Assembly (NCBI GenBank): GCA_963700375.1
Contig: CAVOXF010000007.1
Span: 1 to 64,000 of the forward strand
Direction of reading: 5' to 3'
From: JAHEEL01 sp963700375
Lineage (GTDB): Bacteria; Actinomycetota; Acidimicrobiia; Spongiisociales; UBA5794
Length of the DNA: 64,000 bases
The notes under the pieces: generated by a model
Databases searched by the model: none
The model's input: the letters and a program-made list of their open reading frames with translations, nothing else
Told to the model about the DNA's origin: nothing
Position numbers and translations under genes: made by a program
Shown: positions 44,140-53,006 of the stretch, one piece after another
Position numbering within the stretch: position 1 is the first letter of the stretch
Layout: the number at the start of each line of letters is the position of its first letter

Positions 44140-44595
44140 CTACGCGAAGTCGGCCTGGCGCCACGCTTCGTAGACGACAATCGCCGCGGCGTTCGCGAGA
44201 TTGAGCGATCGACCTCCCTGGGCGATCGGAATGCGCAGCCGATCCTCGACGCCAGGGTGTTCGAGCGCTTCGGCCGGCAACCCGCCCGATTCGCTGCCGA
44301 ACATCAGTGCGTCTCCGTGTGCGTATGCCACGTCCGTGTAGAGGCGTTCTGCATGCTGGGTGAACGCGAAGGTGCGGGTTGGACTGACGGTTTCGAGGAA
44401 CGATTCGAGATCGCCGTGGATAGCGACGTCGGCGTACTCGCGGTAGTCAAGACCGGCCCTGCGAAGCCGCGCATCGTCCAGATCGAAACCCAGCGGGCGG
44501 ATCAGGTGGAGCCGGTTGCCGGTGTTCACACACAGGCGCATGAGGTTGCCGGTGTTGGGAGGTATCTCCGGCTGGTGCAGGACAACGTGGAACAT
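44140..44595 (-). CDS. trmL: tRNA (cytidine(34)-2'-O)-methyltransferase TrmL
   Basis: This is a 151-residue SPOUT-class methyltransferase. Motifs are PEIPPNTGNLMRLCVNTGNR, HLIRPLGFDLDDARLRRAGL, MFGSESGGLPAE and RIPIAQGGRSLNLANAAAI, the last forming the knot that binds S-adenosylmethionine. It methylates the wobble base of tRNA-Leu isoacceptors in E. coli. The length and sequence match the short TrmL family. It lies 32 bp after the PD-(D/E)XK-like gene. Confidence 0.93.
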   Translation of the reverse strand: MFHVVLHQPEIPPNTGNLMRLCVNTGNRLHLIRPLGFDLDDARLRRAGLDYREYADVAIHGDLESFLETVSPTRTFAFTQHAERLYTDVAYAHGDALMFGSESGGLPAEALEHPGVEDRLRIPIAQGGRSLNLANAAAIVVYEAWRQADFA

Positions 44596-44627
44596 GTGGG
44601 TGGTCCGAGGTCGGTTCGACCTCTCTC

Positions 44628-45236
44628 CTACTTCCCCTTCGATTCTCCGCGGACGGCCTTCTCCAGGAGCAGCATGAACGACAGGGCAGGGTCTTTCGAC
44701 TGGATGGCCTGTGCGGCCGCCCAGTTCTGGCTGATTCTTCGATACATGAACCCCACCAGATCACCGTGGAGCCGCCACCGGTATGTGACGTCTCGTTGGG
44801 TTGGCGGACGGGCGCCGAACGCCACGAGTCGAACGCGCGGACCATCCGGATGATCGGCCTCCCCATCCTCGAGCAGGTCGGCGATCACGCGTGACACACG
44901 GTCCTCGCCAATTGCACCGAAACGGTTGAGTGCAGCGCCCAGCACCCTCGGGTCGCGCGCCGATGCGTTCAAGTCGGCGCGACCTTCCTTGACCTCTCCG
45001 ATGATGAGGTCGATACGCTCGAGGTCGACATCGAGATCAGGATCGACGCCGACGATCGTGTCACCGACTTCACCGCCGCCTCGTCCGGCTCCGGGAAATC
45101 GGACGGCGAGCACGTCAACGTCGGTGACGGTTCGGTACTCACCGTCCTCCATGAGTTCGAGAACCGGGTACTCCGTGACGGTGAAGTACCCGTTCATGTA
45201 CAGGTAGCTCTGGACGAGCGCGACGGCCGTGTCCAT
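44628..45236 (-). CDS. Hypothetical protein with PD-(D/E)XK-nuclease-like motif
   Basis: This 202-residue soluble protein contains TVTDVDVLAVRFPGAG followed about 35 residues later by RIDLIIGEVKEGRADLNASA. A spaced Asp and E-V-K is the typical metal site of the PD-(D/E)XK nuclease fold, here preceded by an alpha helix (VQSYLYMNGYFTVTEYPVLE) as in restriction-endonuclease-like domains. It may bind or cleave nucleic acid, or be an inactive relative. The remainder has no known motif. It lies upstream of trmL in the same direction. Confidence 0.6.
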   Translation of the reverse strand: MDTAVALVQSYLYMNGYFTVTEYPVLELMEDGEYRTVTDVDVLAVRFPGAGRGGGEVGDTIVGVDPDLDVDLERIDLIIGEVKEGRADLNASARDPRVLGAALNRFGAIGEDRVSRVIADLLEDGEADHPDGPRVRLVAFGARPPTQRDVTYRWRLHGDLVGFMYRRISQNWAAAQAIQSKDPALSFMLLLEKAVRGESKGK

Positions 45237-45266
45237 CAGACGCCAGCCGATCGATCGGTCACAGGG

Positions 45267-45548
45267 CTAGACAGCGGCGTACCGCTCCCGACGGCCGTAC
45301 TCGCTCGCTCCGTAGCTGGAGATGTCGAGGCACACACCAAGGGCGACGATGATGAAATCGAAGCCCGTGACTCCACCCGGCGCAACGGCGACCCAGGACA
45401 TGGTGGTCCACGGTGCGAAGAGGAACCCGAAGAACGGCCAGAAGAAGCTCGAGAACGCCGCTTCCCATCGGGTCGGCTGCATCAGCCACCAGGCCAGGAT
45501 CGCGGCACGCGGGCCAAGGGTCATCAATACGGCGAAAAAGCAGCACAT
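45267..45548 (-). CDS. Small membrane protein, 93 residues
   Basis: Three hydrophobic segments are present (MCCFFAVLMTLGPRAAILAW, SSFFWPFFGFLFAPWTTMSW, TGFDFIIVALGVCLDISSYG). ATG 45548 has GAGAGGGG upstream. The much longer frame on this strand reaching 46940 is antisense to the acyl-CoA dehydrogenase and is not a gene. The short protein resembles widespread small actinobacterial membrane proteins of unknown function. Confidence 0.7.
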   Translation of the reverse strand: MCCFFAVLMTLGPRAAILAWWLMQPTRWEAAFSSFFWPFFGFLFAPWTTMSWVAVAPGGVTGFDFIIVALGVCLDISSYGASEYGRRERYAAV

Positions 45549-45641
45549 GCGGAACCCCTCTCGGATCGTTGAAACGACTCTAGCGGGACGAGCGAAGCGC
45601 ATCCAGATAGGCTGCCGCCGAACGCACAGGGAGGCCGCCGG

Positions 45642-46778
45642 GTGGAGTTCAAAGAAGAGCACGTCGCCTTCCGCAGGGTCATGCGGGATTTCGCAGACGC
45701 CGAGATCGCCCCCCACGCCCGCGAGTGGGATCGCTCCCGCTCGTTCCCGCTCGAGGCCGTCGCCAAGATGGGCGACCTGGGCCTGTTCGGACTGCCGTTC
45801 CCAGAGCAGTACGGAGGCGCCGCTTCCGACTTCACAACGTTGTGTATCGCGATCGAGGAGCTCGGTCGCGTCGATCAATCCATCGCGATCACGCTCGAGG
45901 CGGCAGTCGGCCTGGGCATCAATCCGATTGCGGAATTCGGCACGGCCTCGCAACGTGATCGGTGGCTGCCGGACCTCATCGCAGGTCGTACCCTCGCGGC
46001 GTTCGGCCTCACGGAAGCCGGCGGAGGCTCTGACGCGGGCGCTACCCGGACCCGGGCCGACCTGGTCGACGGGGAATGGGTGATCAACGGTTCGAAGGCG
46101 TTCATCACCAACTCGGGGACCGCCATCACCTCGCTCGTGACGATCACGGCGAGGACCGGCCACGACGAGGTCTCGGCGATCATCGTCCCGGCCGGTACGC
46201 CCGGATTCGGTGTCGAACCGGCATACGAGAAGATGGGATGGCACGCCTCCGACACGCACGGACTCCACTTCGCGGACTGCCGCGTTCCCGCCGACCATCT
46301 TCTCGGAGTACGCGGTGCCGGTTTCGGCCAGTTCCTCTCCACCCTCGACGACGGCAGAATCGCGATTGCGGCGCTCTCCGTCGGGGTTCTCGAGGCCTGT
46401 CTCGAGGAGACCGTGGCATACGCCGGGAATCGGACGTCGTTCGGAAAGCCGATCGGTGCGTATCAGGCGATCGCGTTCAGCATCGCAGACATCGAGGTCA
46501 TGACCGAGGCAGCACGCCTCCTCACCTACAAGGCGGCATGGCTCAAGGACACAGGACAGCCCTACAAACACGCCGCTGCCAGGGCGAAGCTGTATGCCAC
46601 CGAGTCCGCCGTCACGGCCACCCGCATCGCCACACAAGTCTTCGGCGGAGCAGGCTTCCTCGACGACACCCTCGTTGCCCGGCACTACCGCGACGCCAAG
46701 GTCCTCGAGATCGGCGAAGGCACCAGCGAGATGCAGCGTCTGATCATCGCCCGCGGGCTTGGGCTGCCGGTGGAATGA
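45642..46778 (+). CDS. Acyl-CoA dehydrogenase
   Basis: This is a 378-residue flavoenzyme. Family motifs are FGLTEAGGGSDAGATRTRA, FITNSGTAITSLV, and RTSFGKPIGAYQAIAFSIAD. The catalytic glutamate region is AKVLEIGEGTSEMQRLIIAR. GTG 45642 follows AGGGAGG at 45628-45634. It introduces the double bond in acyl-CoA at the first step of beta-oxidation and could feed the fadB-fadA pair. It is divergent from the small membrane protein. Confidence 0.93.
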   Translation: MEFKEEHVAFRRVMRDFADAEIAPHAREWDRSRSFPLEAVAKMGDLGLFGLPFPEQYGGAASDFTTLCIAIEELGRVDQSIAITLEAAVGLGINPIAEFGTASQRDRWLPDLIAGRTLAAFGLTEAGGGSDAGATRTRADLVDGEWVINGSKAFITNSGTAITSLVTITARTGHDEVSAIIVPAGTPGFGVEPAYEKMGWHASDTHGLHFADCRVPADHLLGVRGAGFGQFLSTLDDGRIAIAALSVGVLEACLEETVAYAGNRTSFGKPIGAYQAIAFSIADIEVMTEAARLLTYKAAWLKDTGQPYKHAAARAKLYATESAVTATRIATQVFGGAGFLDDTLVARHYRDAKVLEIGEGTSEMQRLIIARGLGLPVE

Positions 46779-46938
46779 GCGGCGAGTTTCGGACTGCAAG
46801 CCCCGAGCAAGGCGCCGGACCTGATCGTCTTCGTTCAGACTCCCAAAGCCGCCCGCCCCCGGCGTCCGAGCGATCGCCCGGACGCGCCTGCTCCACTGCG
46901 TGGGAGAGGCGGAGACCCGTACCTGGTAGCTTCCTGCC

Positions 46939-47754
46939 ATGCCGACCGGGCTCTACATCCGCGACGGGGATCGCTTCCGTCCTACCGGATTGACGCGGAG
47001 CCTGTGGTCGAGTGATGTGCAACACGGCGGTCCACCGGTCGGGTTGCTGGCCCAGGCGGTCGAGCAGGAGCCGAGCGCCGTTCCGATGCAGGTCGTGCGC
47101 CTGACCGTGGACCTCTTTCGCGGAATCCCCGTCGACCAGCCGCTGCTGGTTGAGACGAGGGTGGTCCGTGACGGGCGTCGAATCCAGGTAGTCGAGGCCA
47201 CGCTCGCCACGGCCGGACAGCAGTTGGCACGGGCTTCCGGGCTCAAGATCCGCACGACCGACGTAGCGTTTCCCGCCACGATCGACCCCTGGGTCCCGCC
47301 GCCAGGGCCCGACGAGGCCGACCCGATCTCCTGGGGGCGTTTCGGTTTCATCCGAACCGACGAACAGCGTTTCCACAGCCATGCGATCGAGGTCCTGACC
47401 GTCGACGATTCGTTCTTTACTCTCGGTGAGGGCCTTTCCTGGGTTCGCCTGGTGGTGCCGGTCGTCGAGAACGAACCGACCACGCCGTTGGTGCAGACGG
47501 CGACCCTGTCGGATGTCGGAAACGGCAACTCGATGGCCCTCGACGGCCGAGACTGGCTGTTCGTCAACCCGGATGTGAGCCTGACGGTCCATCGCCTCCC
47601 GGTGGGCCCGTGGCTCGGGATGCGATCGCTCGCCCGTCAGCATGGATCCGGCATCGGATCCTCCGACTCGGAGTTGTTCGATGTCCTGGGGCCGGTCGGT
47701 AGGGTCGTTCAGTCCCAGATCCTCGAGCCGAGAACCGCCTCCCGAACGACGTAG
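46939..47754 (+). CDS. TesB-like double-hotdog acyl-CoA thioesterase
   Basis: This is a 271-residue protein of the thioesterase-like superfamily: FRPTGLTRSLWSSDVQHGGP, VGLLAQAVEQEPSAVPMQVV, RLTVDLFRGIPVDQPLLVET in the first half; TATLSDVGNGNSMALDGRDW, NPDVSLTVHRLPVGPWLGMR in the second, carrying the active-site Asp region. It presumably releases fatty acids from CoA. It is convergent with menC and their 3' ends overlap by 46 bp. Confidence 0.85.
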   Translation: MPTGLYIRDGDRFRPTGLTRSLWSSDVQHGGPPVGLLAQAVEQEPSAVPMQVVRLTVDLFRGIPVDQPLLVETRVVRDGRRIQVVEATLATAGQQLARASGLKIRTTDVAFPATIDPWVPPPGPDEADPISWGRFGFIRTDEQRFHSHAIEVLTVDDSFFTLGEGLSWVRLVVPVVENEPTTPLVQTATLSDVGNGNSMALDGRDWLFVNPDVSLTVHRLPVGPWLGMRSLARQHGSGIGSSDSELFDVLGPVGRVVQSQILEPRTASRTT

Positions 47755-48764
47755 CGGGCGAAGACCTCGGGGTCGGGTTCGAATCCAATCCCCGGCAGGT
47801 CGGAGAGATCGACGCATCCGCGGGTTCCCTCGGATCCGTCACGCTCGACCGCCCCGTCGAGGTACCACGAAGGAGCCGCGACATCCGAATACACGGCGGC
47901 CGGCAGCGTCGCAATGGCCAGCGTATGGGCTCTCCCGATGGCCGTCTCGACAAGGCCGGACGCCTTGATCCGGAGGCCTGCGGCGAGGGCAATATCGTGA
48001 ATCGCCCGGGCGGCGGTCAGGCCGAGGCGCGACGGCTTGACGACCAAGATGTCGGCCGCACCGGCTTCGACCGCCTTGATGGCCATCGACGTCGAGTCGA
48101 TCGGTTCATCGACGGCTACCGAAGCCACCATCTCCTCCCGCAGTCGGGCATGGGAGGCGAGGTCGCCCGACGCGAACGGCTGCTCGATGTAGGCGACGCC
48201 GTACCCGTCGAGTTCGAGGAGAGATCTGCGATCCTCCCAGCGGTACGACCCGTTGGCATCCACACCAACCGGCAGTTGTGGCAGTGCGGCCCGAAGCGCA
48301 GCCACCCTTGACACGTCGTCACGCGGCCGAATCTTGAGCTTCACGGCTGCGGCGCCGGTCTCCTCGACCCGTCGAACCGGATCCTCGTCCAGTCCGACGG
48401 CGATCGACGTTGCGATCGAACGGTGTGATCCTCCGAGGCTCTGCCACAGTGGCGTGCCGTCTCGCCGAGCCATCAGATCGCCCATTGCCTCGTCAATGGC
48501 CGCAGCAGCCGAAGGGGCGAGCACGCTCCCACGCTCGAGCGACGCCCAGGCGTCGTCCACGGTGTCCGGTGTGATCCCGGGGTACGGCGCCGCCTCCCCC
48601 CACCCGGCGACCATCCCGTCGGTGACCGAAACGATGACAACTCGTCGTTCAGCGACGGTGCCGGTGGCGTTCGAGAACGGTGCCCGCAGCGGAATCGCAA
48701 GCTCCCACATCCGGCCGTTGATGACCGGGCTGCCGGTCGCCGGATCTTCCGCCACCGGATTCAT
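47709..48764 (-). CDS. menC: o-Succinylbenzoate synthase / enolase-superfamily enzyme
   Basis: This is a 351-residue enolase-superfamily protein. The catalytic Lys pair is in AAVKLKIRPRDD, metal ligands are in VGVDANGSYRW, YIEQPFASGDL and VAVDEPIDSTSM, and the second Lys is in DILVVKPSRLGLTAARAI. This pattern fits o-succinylbenzoate synthase of menaquinone synthesis, and equally N-acylamino-acid racemase. No other men genes are in view, so the role is uncertain. ATG 48764 overlaps the stop of the tiny upstream ORF by four bases. The longer frame starting at 48944 is arginine-rich and rejected. Confidence 0.82.
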   Translation of the reverse strand: MNPVAEDPATGSPVINGRMWELAIPLRAPFSNATGTVAERRVVIVSVTDGMVAGWGEAAPYPGITPDTVDDAWASLERGSVLAPSAAAAIDEAMGDLMARRDGTPLWQSLGGSHRSIATSIAVGLDEDPVRRVEETGAAAVKLKIRPRDDVSRVAALRAALPQLPVGVDANGSYRWEDRRSLLELDGYGVAYIEQPFASGDLASHARLREEMVASVAVDEPIDSTSMAIKAVEAGAADILVVKPSRLGLTAARAIHDIALAAGLRIKASGLVETAIGRAHTLAIATLPAAVYSDVAAPSWYLDGAVERDGSEGTRGCVDLSDLPGIGFEPDPEVFARYVVREAVLGSRIWD

Positions 48765-48922
48765 GGCGACGTCACATCTTCGATGCGAAGGCCGGCCGGT
48801 AGCCCGAGCCGGTGTTCGGCGAGCAGTTCGGGGTCGCCCAGAACCTCCCGGGTCGACCCATCGGCGACGATCCCTGCGGCGGCGCTCACGCCGGGGCCGA
48901 TTACACCATCGGGTATGTGCAT
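48761..48922 (-). pseudogene. Fused remnant: cbiM start joined to cbiO end
   Basis: This 53-residue ORF has a very good ribosome-binding site (AGGAGGAATACG before ATG 48922). It begins MHIPDGVIGPGVSAAAG, the strictly conserved N-terminus of the cobalt transporter CbiM, whose Met-His end binds metal. It then turns into IVADGSTREVLGDPELLAEH and RLGLPAG, the typical C-terminal end of the ATPase CbiO. The two pieces are in frame. A deletion that removed most of a cbiM-cbiQ-cbiO operon would leave exactly this. The ORF ends in ATGA overlap with menC and may now serve only to couple menC translation. It could alternatively be an unrelated small protein. Confidence 0.55.
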
Positions 48923-48973
48923 CGTATTCCTCCTGGCTCGGCAACCACTCAGACTACCCCGGCATCGGGTGAG

Positions 48974-50716
48974 CTAGGTCGCCGGTTCCTCGGATTCCGA
49001 CTTCGGATCTGACGGCTCGGATCTGTTTTCCTCCGGCTCCGATTCCTCGTCGCTCGGGTGTTCGTCGACCCAGGTGAGGGCCCTGTCGTAAGCCTCGCGC
49101 AGGGTCTGGCCGACCCATTCGTCCGACATGAAGACGTAGTCGGCCCCCACGAGATCCGCGACGCCGGCGACCTTCAACTGCTCATGCATGTTCTCGTCGG
49201 CGGACACCAGCATGAGTTGGTTCCCCTGCTCCTTCAATGCCCGTGCGTACTTCTCGAGGACGTCCATGAACGTCGATCCAAGGTCGCTCCGGCCACGGAG
49301 GCGCAGGATCACGACCGAGCCTTTGGTCTCCGGCGTGATAGTGGGGAGTTTGTCCTCGAACACCGGAGCCGAGGCGAAGAACAGGCTTCCGTACGGCTGC
49401 AAGACGATGATCTCGCCGGGAGGTACGTCCTGGGGTCGGTCGGTCTCACGGAGGCGCCCGTCTTCCATGATCCACTGCTTGATGACCACCTGATTCGACT
49501 GGTTGATGATGAAGAGGATCATCGAAATGCCGACGCCGACAAGCACGGCGTACTGCAACGGGATGACCATGGTGAGGGCAAATGTGACCGCCATGACCGT
49601 CGCCTGCATCGCCCCGGTCTTCCAGACCGCCTTGATGTTGGCCGGCTTCACCGTGCGGTACCCGACCGTCATCAAGAGTCCCGCGAGCGCCGGCATCGCG
49701 ATGTATCCAACGGCGTCGCCGAACACGAGGATGACGATGGCCATGACAATGCCGGCGAGGATGAGCGCGAGCCGGGATTTCGCACCCGCAGCCTTGACGA
49801 GCGAACTCGCCGACATCGAGCCGCCGACCGGCATCCCCTGGAGGAAGCCCGAAGCGACGTTCGCCGCGCCCTGGCCGATGAAGTCCTGCGACGCCCTCGG
49901 ATAGGTGCCATCCGGGTTCGGGAAGTTTGCTGAGATCCCGGCACCCTGGACGAGCCCTACGAAGGCGAGCGAAAGCGCAGGAAGGATCAGAACAAGGACG
50001 AGGCCGAGGTCCGGCAGCATCGGCAGCGGAAGCGAACTCGGGATGTCGGCGATGTCGTTGAGCGTGGCAATCTCGACGTCGAGGTTTGCGTTGATCGCCC
50101 AGGTCGCGGCAGAGGTCAGCAGGATCGCCACGACGAGCCCGAGCGGCCCGAGCTTGGTTCGTTCGAGGAGCACGATCAGAACGATCGTGGCTGCGCCGAT
50201 CGCCAGCGTCGGCCAGTGGACCTCGCCGACATTGAAGATCAGGTCGAACGTCCGAACCACGCGGTTCCCGCCCTCGGCCTCATAGCCCGTGAAGTCGTCG
50301 AGTTGCCCGAGGACGATGTTCACACCGACGGCGTTGATGAAGCCGACCATCACCGCGTTGGACACGAAACGCAGGATCGAGCCAAGCCTGAGCAAGCCGG
50401 CAACCAGCATCACGATCCCTGTCAGGATCGAGAGTGTGAACAGAGCCCGGCCCGGATCCTCTGCGGTGTGGATCACTGAGACATCGGCGACGACGATCGC
50501 CATCGCTCCGGTCGCCTGCACCGCCATGAACGACGAACTGGTGAACAGCGCACCGGTGACGGTCCCGACCATGTACGCGTAGAGGCCGTACACGGGATTG
50601 ACCCCGGCGAGCAGACCCCCGGCAAGGCCGTCCGGGACGCTCTCGACGCCGAGAACAACGCCCGCGACCGCATCGCTCTTCAGCGTCTCTCTTCGGTAGA
50701 GGGATCGGATGTTCAC
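48974..50716 (-). CDS. SulP-family anion permease with STAS domain
   Basis: This is a 580-residue transporter. The SulP core starts LKSDAVAGVVLGVESVPDGL, and other family parts are AGVNPVYGLYAYMVGTVTGA, SQDFIGQGAANVASGFLQGM and PVGGSMSASSLVKAAGAKSR. About eleven to twelve membrane segments are followed by a cytoplasmic STAS domain (about residues 430-545) and an acidic Ser/Glu-rich tail. Substrates of the family are sulfate, bicarbonate or other anions, and none can be fixed here. It ends 51 bp before the cbiM/cbiO remnant on the same strand. Confidence 0.9.
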   Translation of the reverse strand: MNIRSLYRRETLKSDAVAGVVLGVESVPDGLAGGLLAGVNPVYGLYAYMVGTVTGALFTSSSFMAVQATGAMAIVVADVSVIHTAEDPGRALFTLSILTGIVMLVAGLLRLGSILRFVSNAVMVGFINAVGVNIVLGQLDDFTGYEAEGGNRVVRTFDLIFNVGEVHWPTLAIGAATIVLIVLLERTKLGPLGLVVAILLTSAATWAINANLDVEIATLNDIADIPSSLPLPMLPDLGLVLVLILPALSLAFVGLVQGAGISANFPNPDGTYPRASQDFIGQGAANVASGFLQGMPVGGSMSASSLVKAAGAKSRLALILAGIVMAIVILVFGDAVGYIAMPALAGLLMTVGYRTVKPANIKAVWKTGAMQATVMAVTFALTMVIPLQYAVLVGVGISMILFIINQSNQVVIKQWIMEDGRLRETDRPQDVPPGEIIVLQPYGSLFFASAPVFEDKLPTITPETKGSVVILRLRGRSDLGSTFMDVLEKYARALKEQGNQLMLVSADENMHEQLKVAGVADLVGADYVFMSDEWVGQTLREAYDRALTWVDEHPSDEESEPEENRSEPSDPKSESEEPAT

Positions 50717-50937
50717 GGGTCACCAACTCTCGGCGGGTGCTCGTCTCGGAACAGGTTCCGGTGAGACTACCTGCCAGTTCGGGGCGGTAGGCCATGACCG
50801 CGGCGATTGTTCGGCCGCCGATCGAAACCGAACCGGTCTTGGGAACACGTCGCCTCGCTCCACGGTTGCACTGCAGGCGCCGCGCGCTGGACCTCGCTCC
50901 AGCGGACGCGGCCCACCGACGCGAGGAGCGGAACACC

Positions 50938-51345
50938 GTGAGCGACTGGAACCAGCAGATCATCGACGAATTCAGAGCAGGCGACGGCAAGGTTGGCGGC
51001 ATGTTCGAGGGAGCGCCGCTCCTTCTCCTCCACCACGCCGGCGCCCGAACGGGTACCAGGCGGGTGACGCCCCTGATGTATCAGGCCACCCCAACCGGCT
51101 ATGCCGTCTTCGCGTCCAAGGCCGGAGCGGATTCGAACCCGGACTGGTTCTACAACGTGGTGACAAACGCCGAAACGAGGGTTGAGGTCGGATCGGACGC
51201 CGTGCCTGTGACCGCGCGCGTGGCCCGGGGCGACGAATACGACGAGATCTGGAACCGTCAGAAGCAGGAATGGCCGCAGTTCGCCGAGTACGAGCGGCAG
51301 ACATCTCGCGAGGTCATCCCGGTCGTCATTCTGGAACGCACCTAG
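50938..51345 (+). CDS. F420-dependent nitroreductase-family protein (DDN type)
   Basis: This 135-residue protein is of the actinobacterial deazaflavin-dependent nitroreductase family: WNQQIIDEFRAGDGKVGGMF, LLLLHHAGARTGTRRVTPLM, SKAGADSNPDWFYNVVTNAE and TRVEVGSDAVPVTARVARGD. GTG 50938 with GAGGAG upstream is preferred to the ATG at 50794, which adds an arginine-rich non-conserved leader. It is expected to bind coenzyme F420 and reduce quinones or similar compounds. It implies F420 production by the host. Confidence 0.9.
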   Translation: MSDWNQQIIDEFRAGDGKVGGMFEGAPLLLLHHAGARTGTRRVTPLMYQATPTGYAVFASKAGADSNPDWFYNVVTNAETRVEVGSDAVPVTARVARGDEYDEIWNRQKQEWPQFAEYERQTSREVIPVVILERT

Positions 51346-51384
51346 CGGTCCGATCGACCCGAGGCATCCGATCTCAGCCGGCCT

Positions 51385-52950
51385 CTACTGGAGCGGGACA
51401 AGCATCTCACCGTCACCGACCGGGTCCAGAGACGGTTCCTCACCGGCCGGCAGCACCGGAAGCCGTTCGCGAATCGCGGTCGTATGCAGGAGTTCGAGTT
51501 CGAAGATCGTCCAGTCACTCTCGGTCGGCAGGACAGGTCGCTTCCCATGAGCCCTGCGATACGGTGGGAGACGTGGAGGCCAAGCCCGATGGCCGGGTCT
51601 TGCCGTCGTCAGTGCGTGCGCGGTTGAATTCGTCGAAGATGTTTCGCCCATGTCCGGGCGGAACGCCTGGTCCGTTGTCGGCGACCGCCAGCGTGACTCC
51701 CTCGCCACGACAACCGATCCGGATCTCGACTTGCTGCCAACCGTATCGCGCGGCGTTGCTCATCAGGCAGCGAAGGATCTGTCGAACTCGGATCGGATCG
51801 CCGAGCGCCGCTGCGCCGCGTCGTGAATCGGTTTGTCGTCCGGAGTGCGTGGTGCGCCGGCATCAACCACCGCTCGTGCTTCCTCCGCGAGGGCGACCGA
51901 TACCGACGCCACAATCAACGCGTGGATGTCGGTCCTAGCGGCACCCAAGAGGTCCTCAACGATGTCCGCGATCTCGCGAACGTGCTGAACGACGAGGTTG
52001 ACGATCTCCATACCTCCTGGCTCGAGTCCGACAGCCCCCTCCCCAAGGGCCGCTGAGAATCCGAGGACGGCGGTGAGTGGGGTGGGGATCTCGTGGCTGA
52101 TCGAAGCAAGGAACTGGTCCTTCGACCCTACGAGGGCCTCGAGATCCTCCATCACCTTGCTCCGCTCCGGAACGATCCGATCATCGCTGCAGCGGTCTGG
52201 GGCACACTGATGTCCTCGTAGCCCCGCGTTCGGTCGACGCGGTAGTCCGTGAAGCCGATCGAACCGACCCACGTCCCACCGACCGAAATCGGGATGCTCA
52301 GTTCCGAGTGCAGCCATCGTCATCGTGGGTATCGCGTTCCCGCCCAGTGGGGTTGGCGGTATGCATGACGGCGATTCGACCATGCGACGGCGCATCATGG
52401 ACCTCGGAGAGGTCGCTGTACGGCGATTCCGTCCGGCTGATCCGCGTCGGCTCATCGGCCTCAATCCAGATCTCCGCATCGACGATGTCTTCGCACCAGG
52501 GACGGATCACCCCGTGGATCGCACGAGAGCACGGTCCGAGAACGGGGTTGGAGGAGTTCTCATCGACGAAGATGTTCTGCGCCGGCGTTGCGTTGAGGAG
52601 AGCCGCCGGCGCAGCAGTGAGGAAGCCCCCCTGCCCGCCAGTGCCAGACCGTGCCGGACGCGATCTCGAACGTGATGACGGTGAGCGACGCGACAACGCG
52701 GAAGACGTGCCGTACACGCCACATACCCCCGATGCGAACGAGTCCCCGACCGTACCCGACACCGAGCCGCGCACCTTGTGCCGCGACGATTCCTGCCTCG
52801 ACGGTCATCGTATCCGCCAGCCCGCATCCGGCGAGCGTGTTCCCCTCTTGCGGCGGTCGTCTTCGACACGCGCACGCCGAGACCTGAGAACGGGCCCACC
52901 GCCTTCGACCACTTTCGCGTCGTCGCGGCGAGAATCCCCAGAGCACGAGT
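51385..52950 (-). pseudogene. GAF-domain sensor histidine kinase, several frameshifts
   Basis: Pieces in all three minus frames line up as one kinase. An upstream segment (GMWRVRHVFRVVASLTVITF) is followed by a GAF-like domain (IVDAEIWIEADEPTRISRTE, then LSIPISVGGTWVGSIGFTDY and SVPQTAAAMIGSF). The phospho-acceptor region is KDQFLASISHEIPTPLTAVL, where the usual ELRTP is EIPTP. The ATPase part is MSNAARYGWQQVEIRIGCRG with VADNGPGVPPGHGRNIFDEF, and the end is DWTIFELELLHTTAIRERLP. At least three or four shifts are needed and not all lie in homopolymers, so real decay is likely here. There is no partner regulator nearby. Confidence 0.65.
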
Positions 52951-53006
52951 CAGGGGGCGCCCTGTGCGGCGCCAGCTGACTCGTGCGTTGGGTTCGACGA
53001 AAGGGG

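Noticed and set aside
45267..46940. A 557-residue open frame opposite the acyl-CoA dehydrogenase
   Set aside because: It is an antisense shadow of a well-supported gene in high-GC DNA. Only its last 93 codons, outside that gene and with their own ribosome-binding site, are kept.
48923..48973. A cobalamin riboswitch ahead of the cbiM-like start
   Set aside because: Only 51 bp separate it from the SulP gene, too short for such a riboswitch, and no matching motif is seen.
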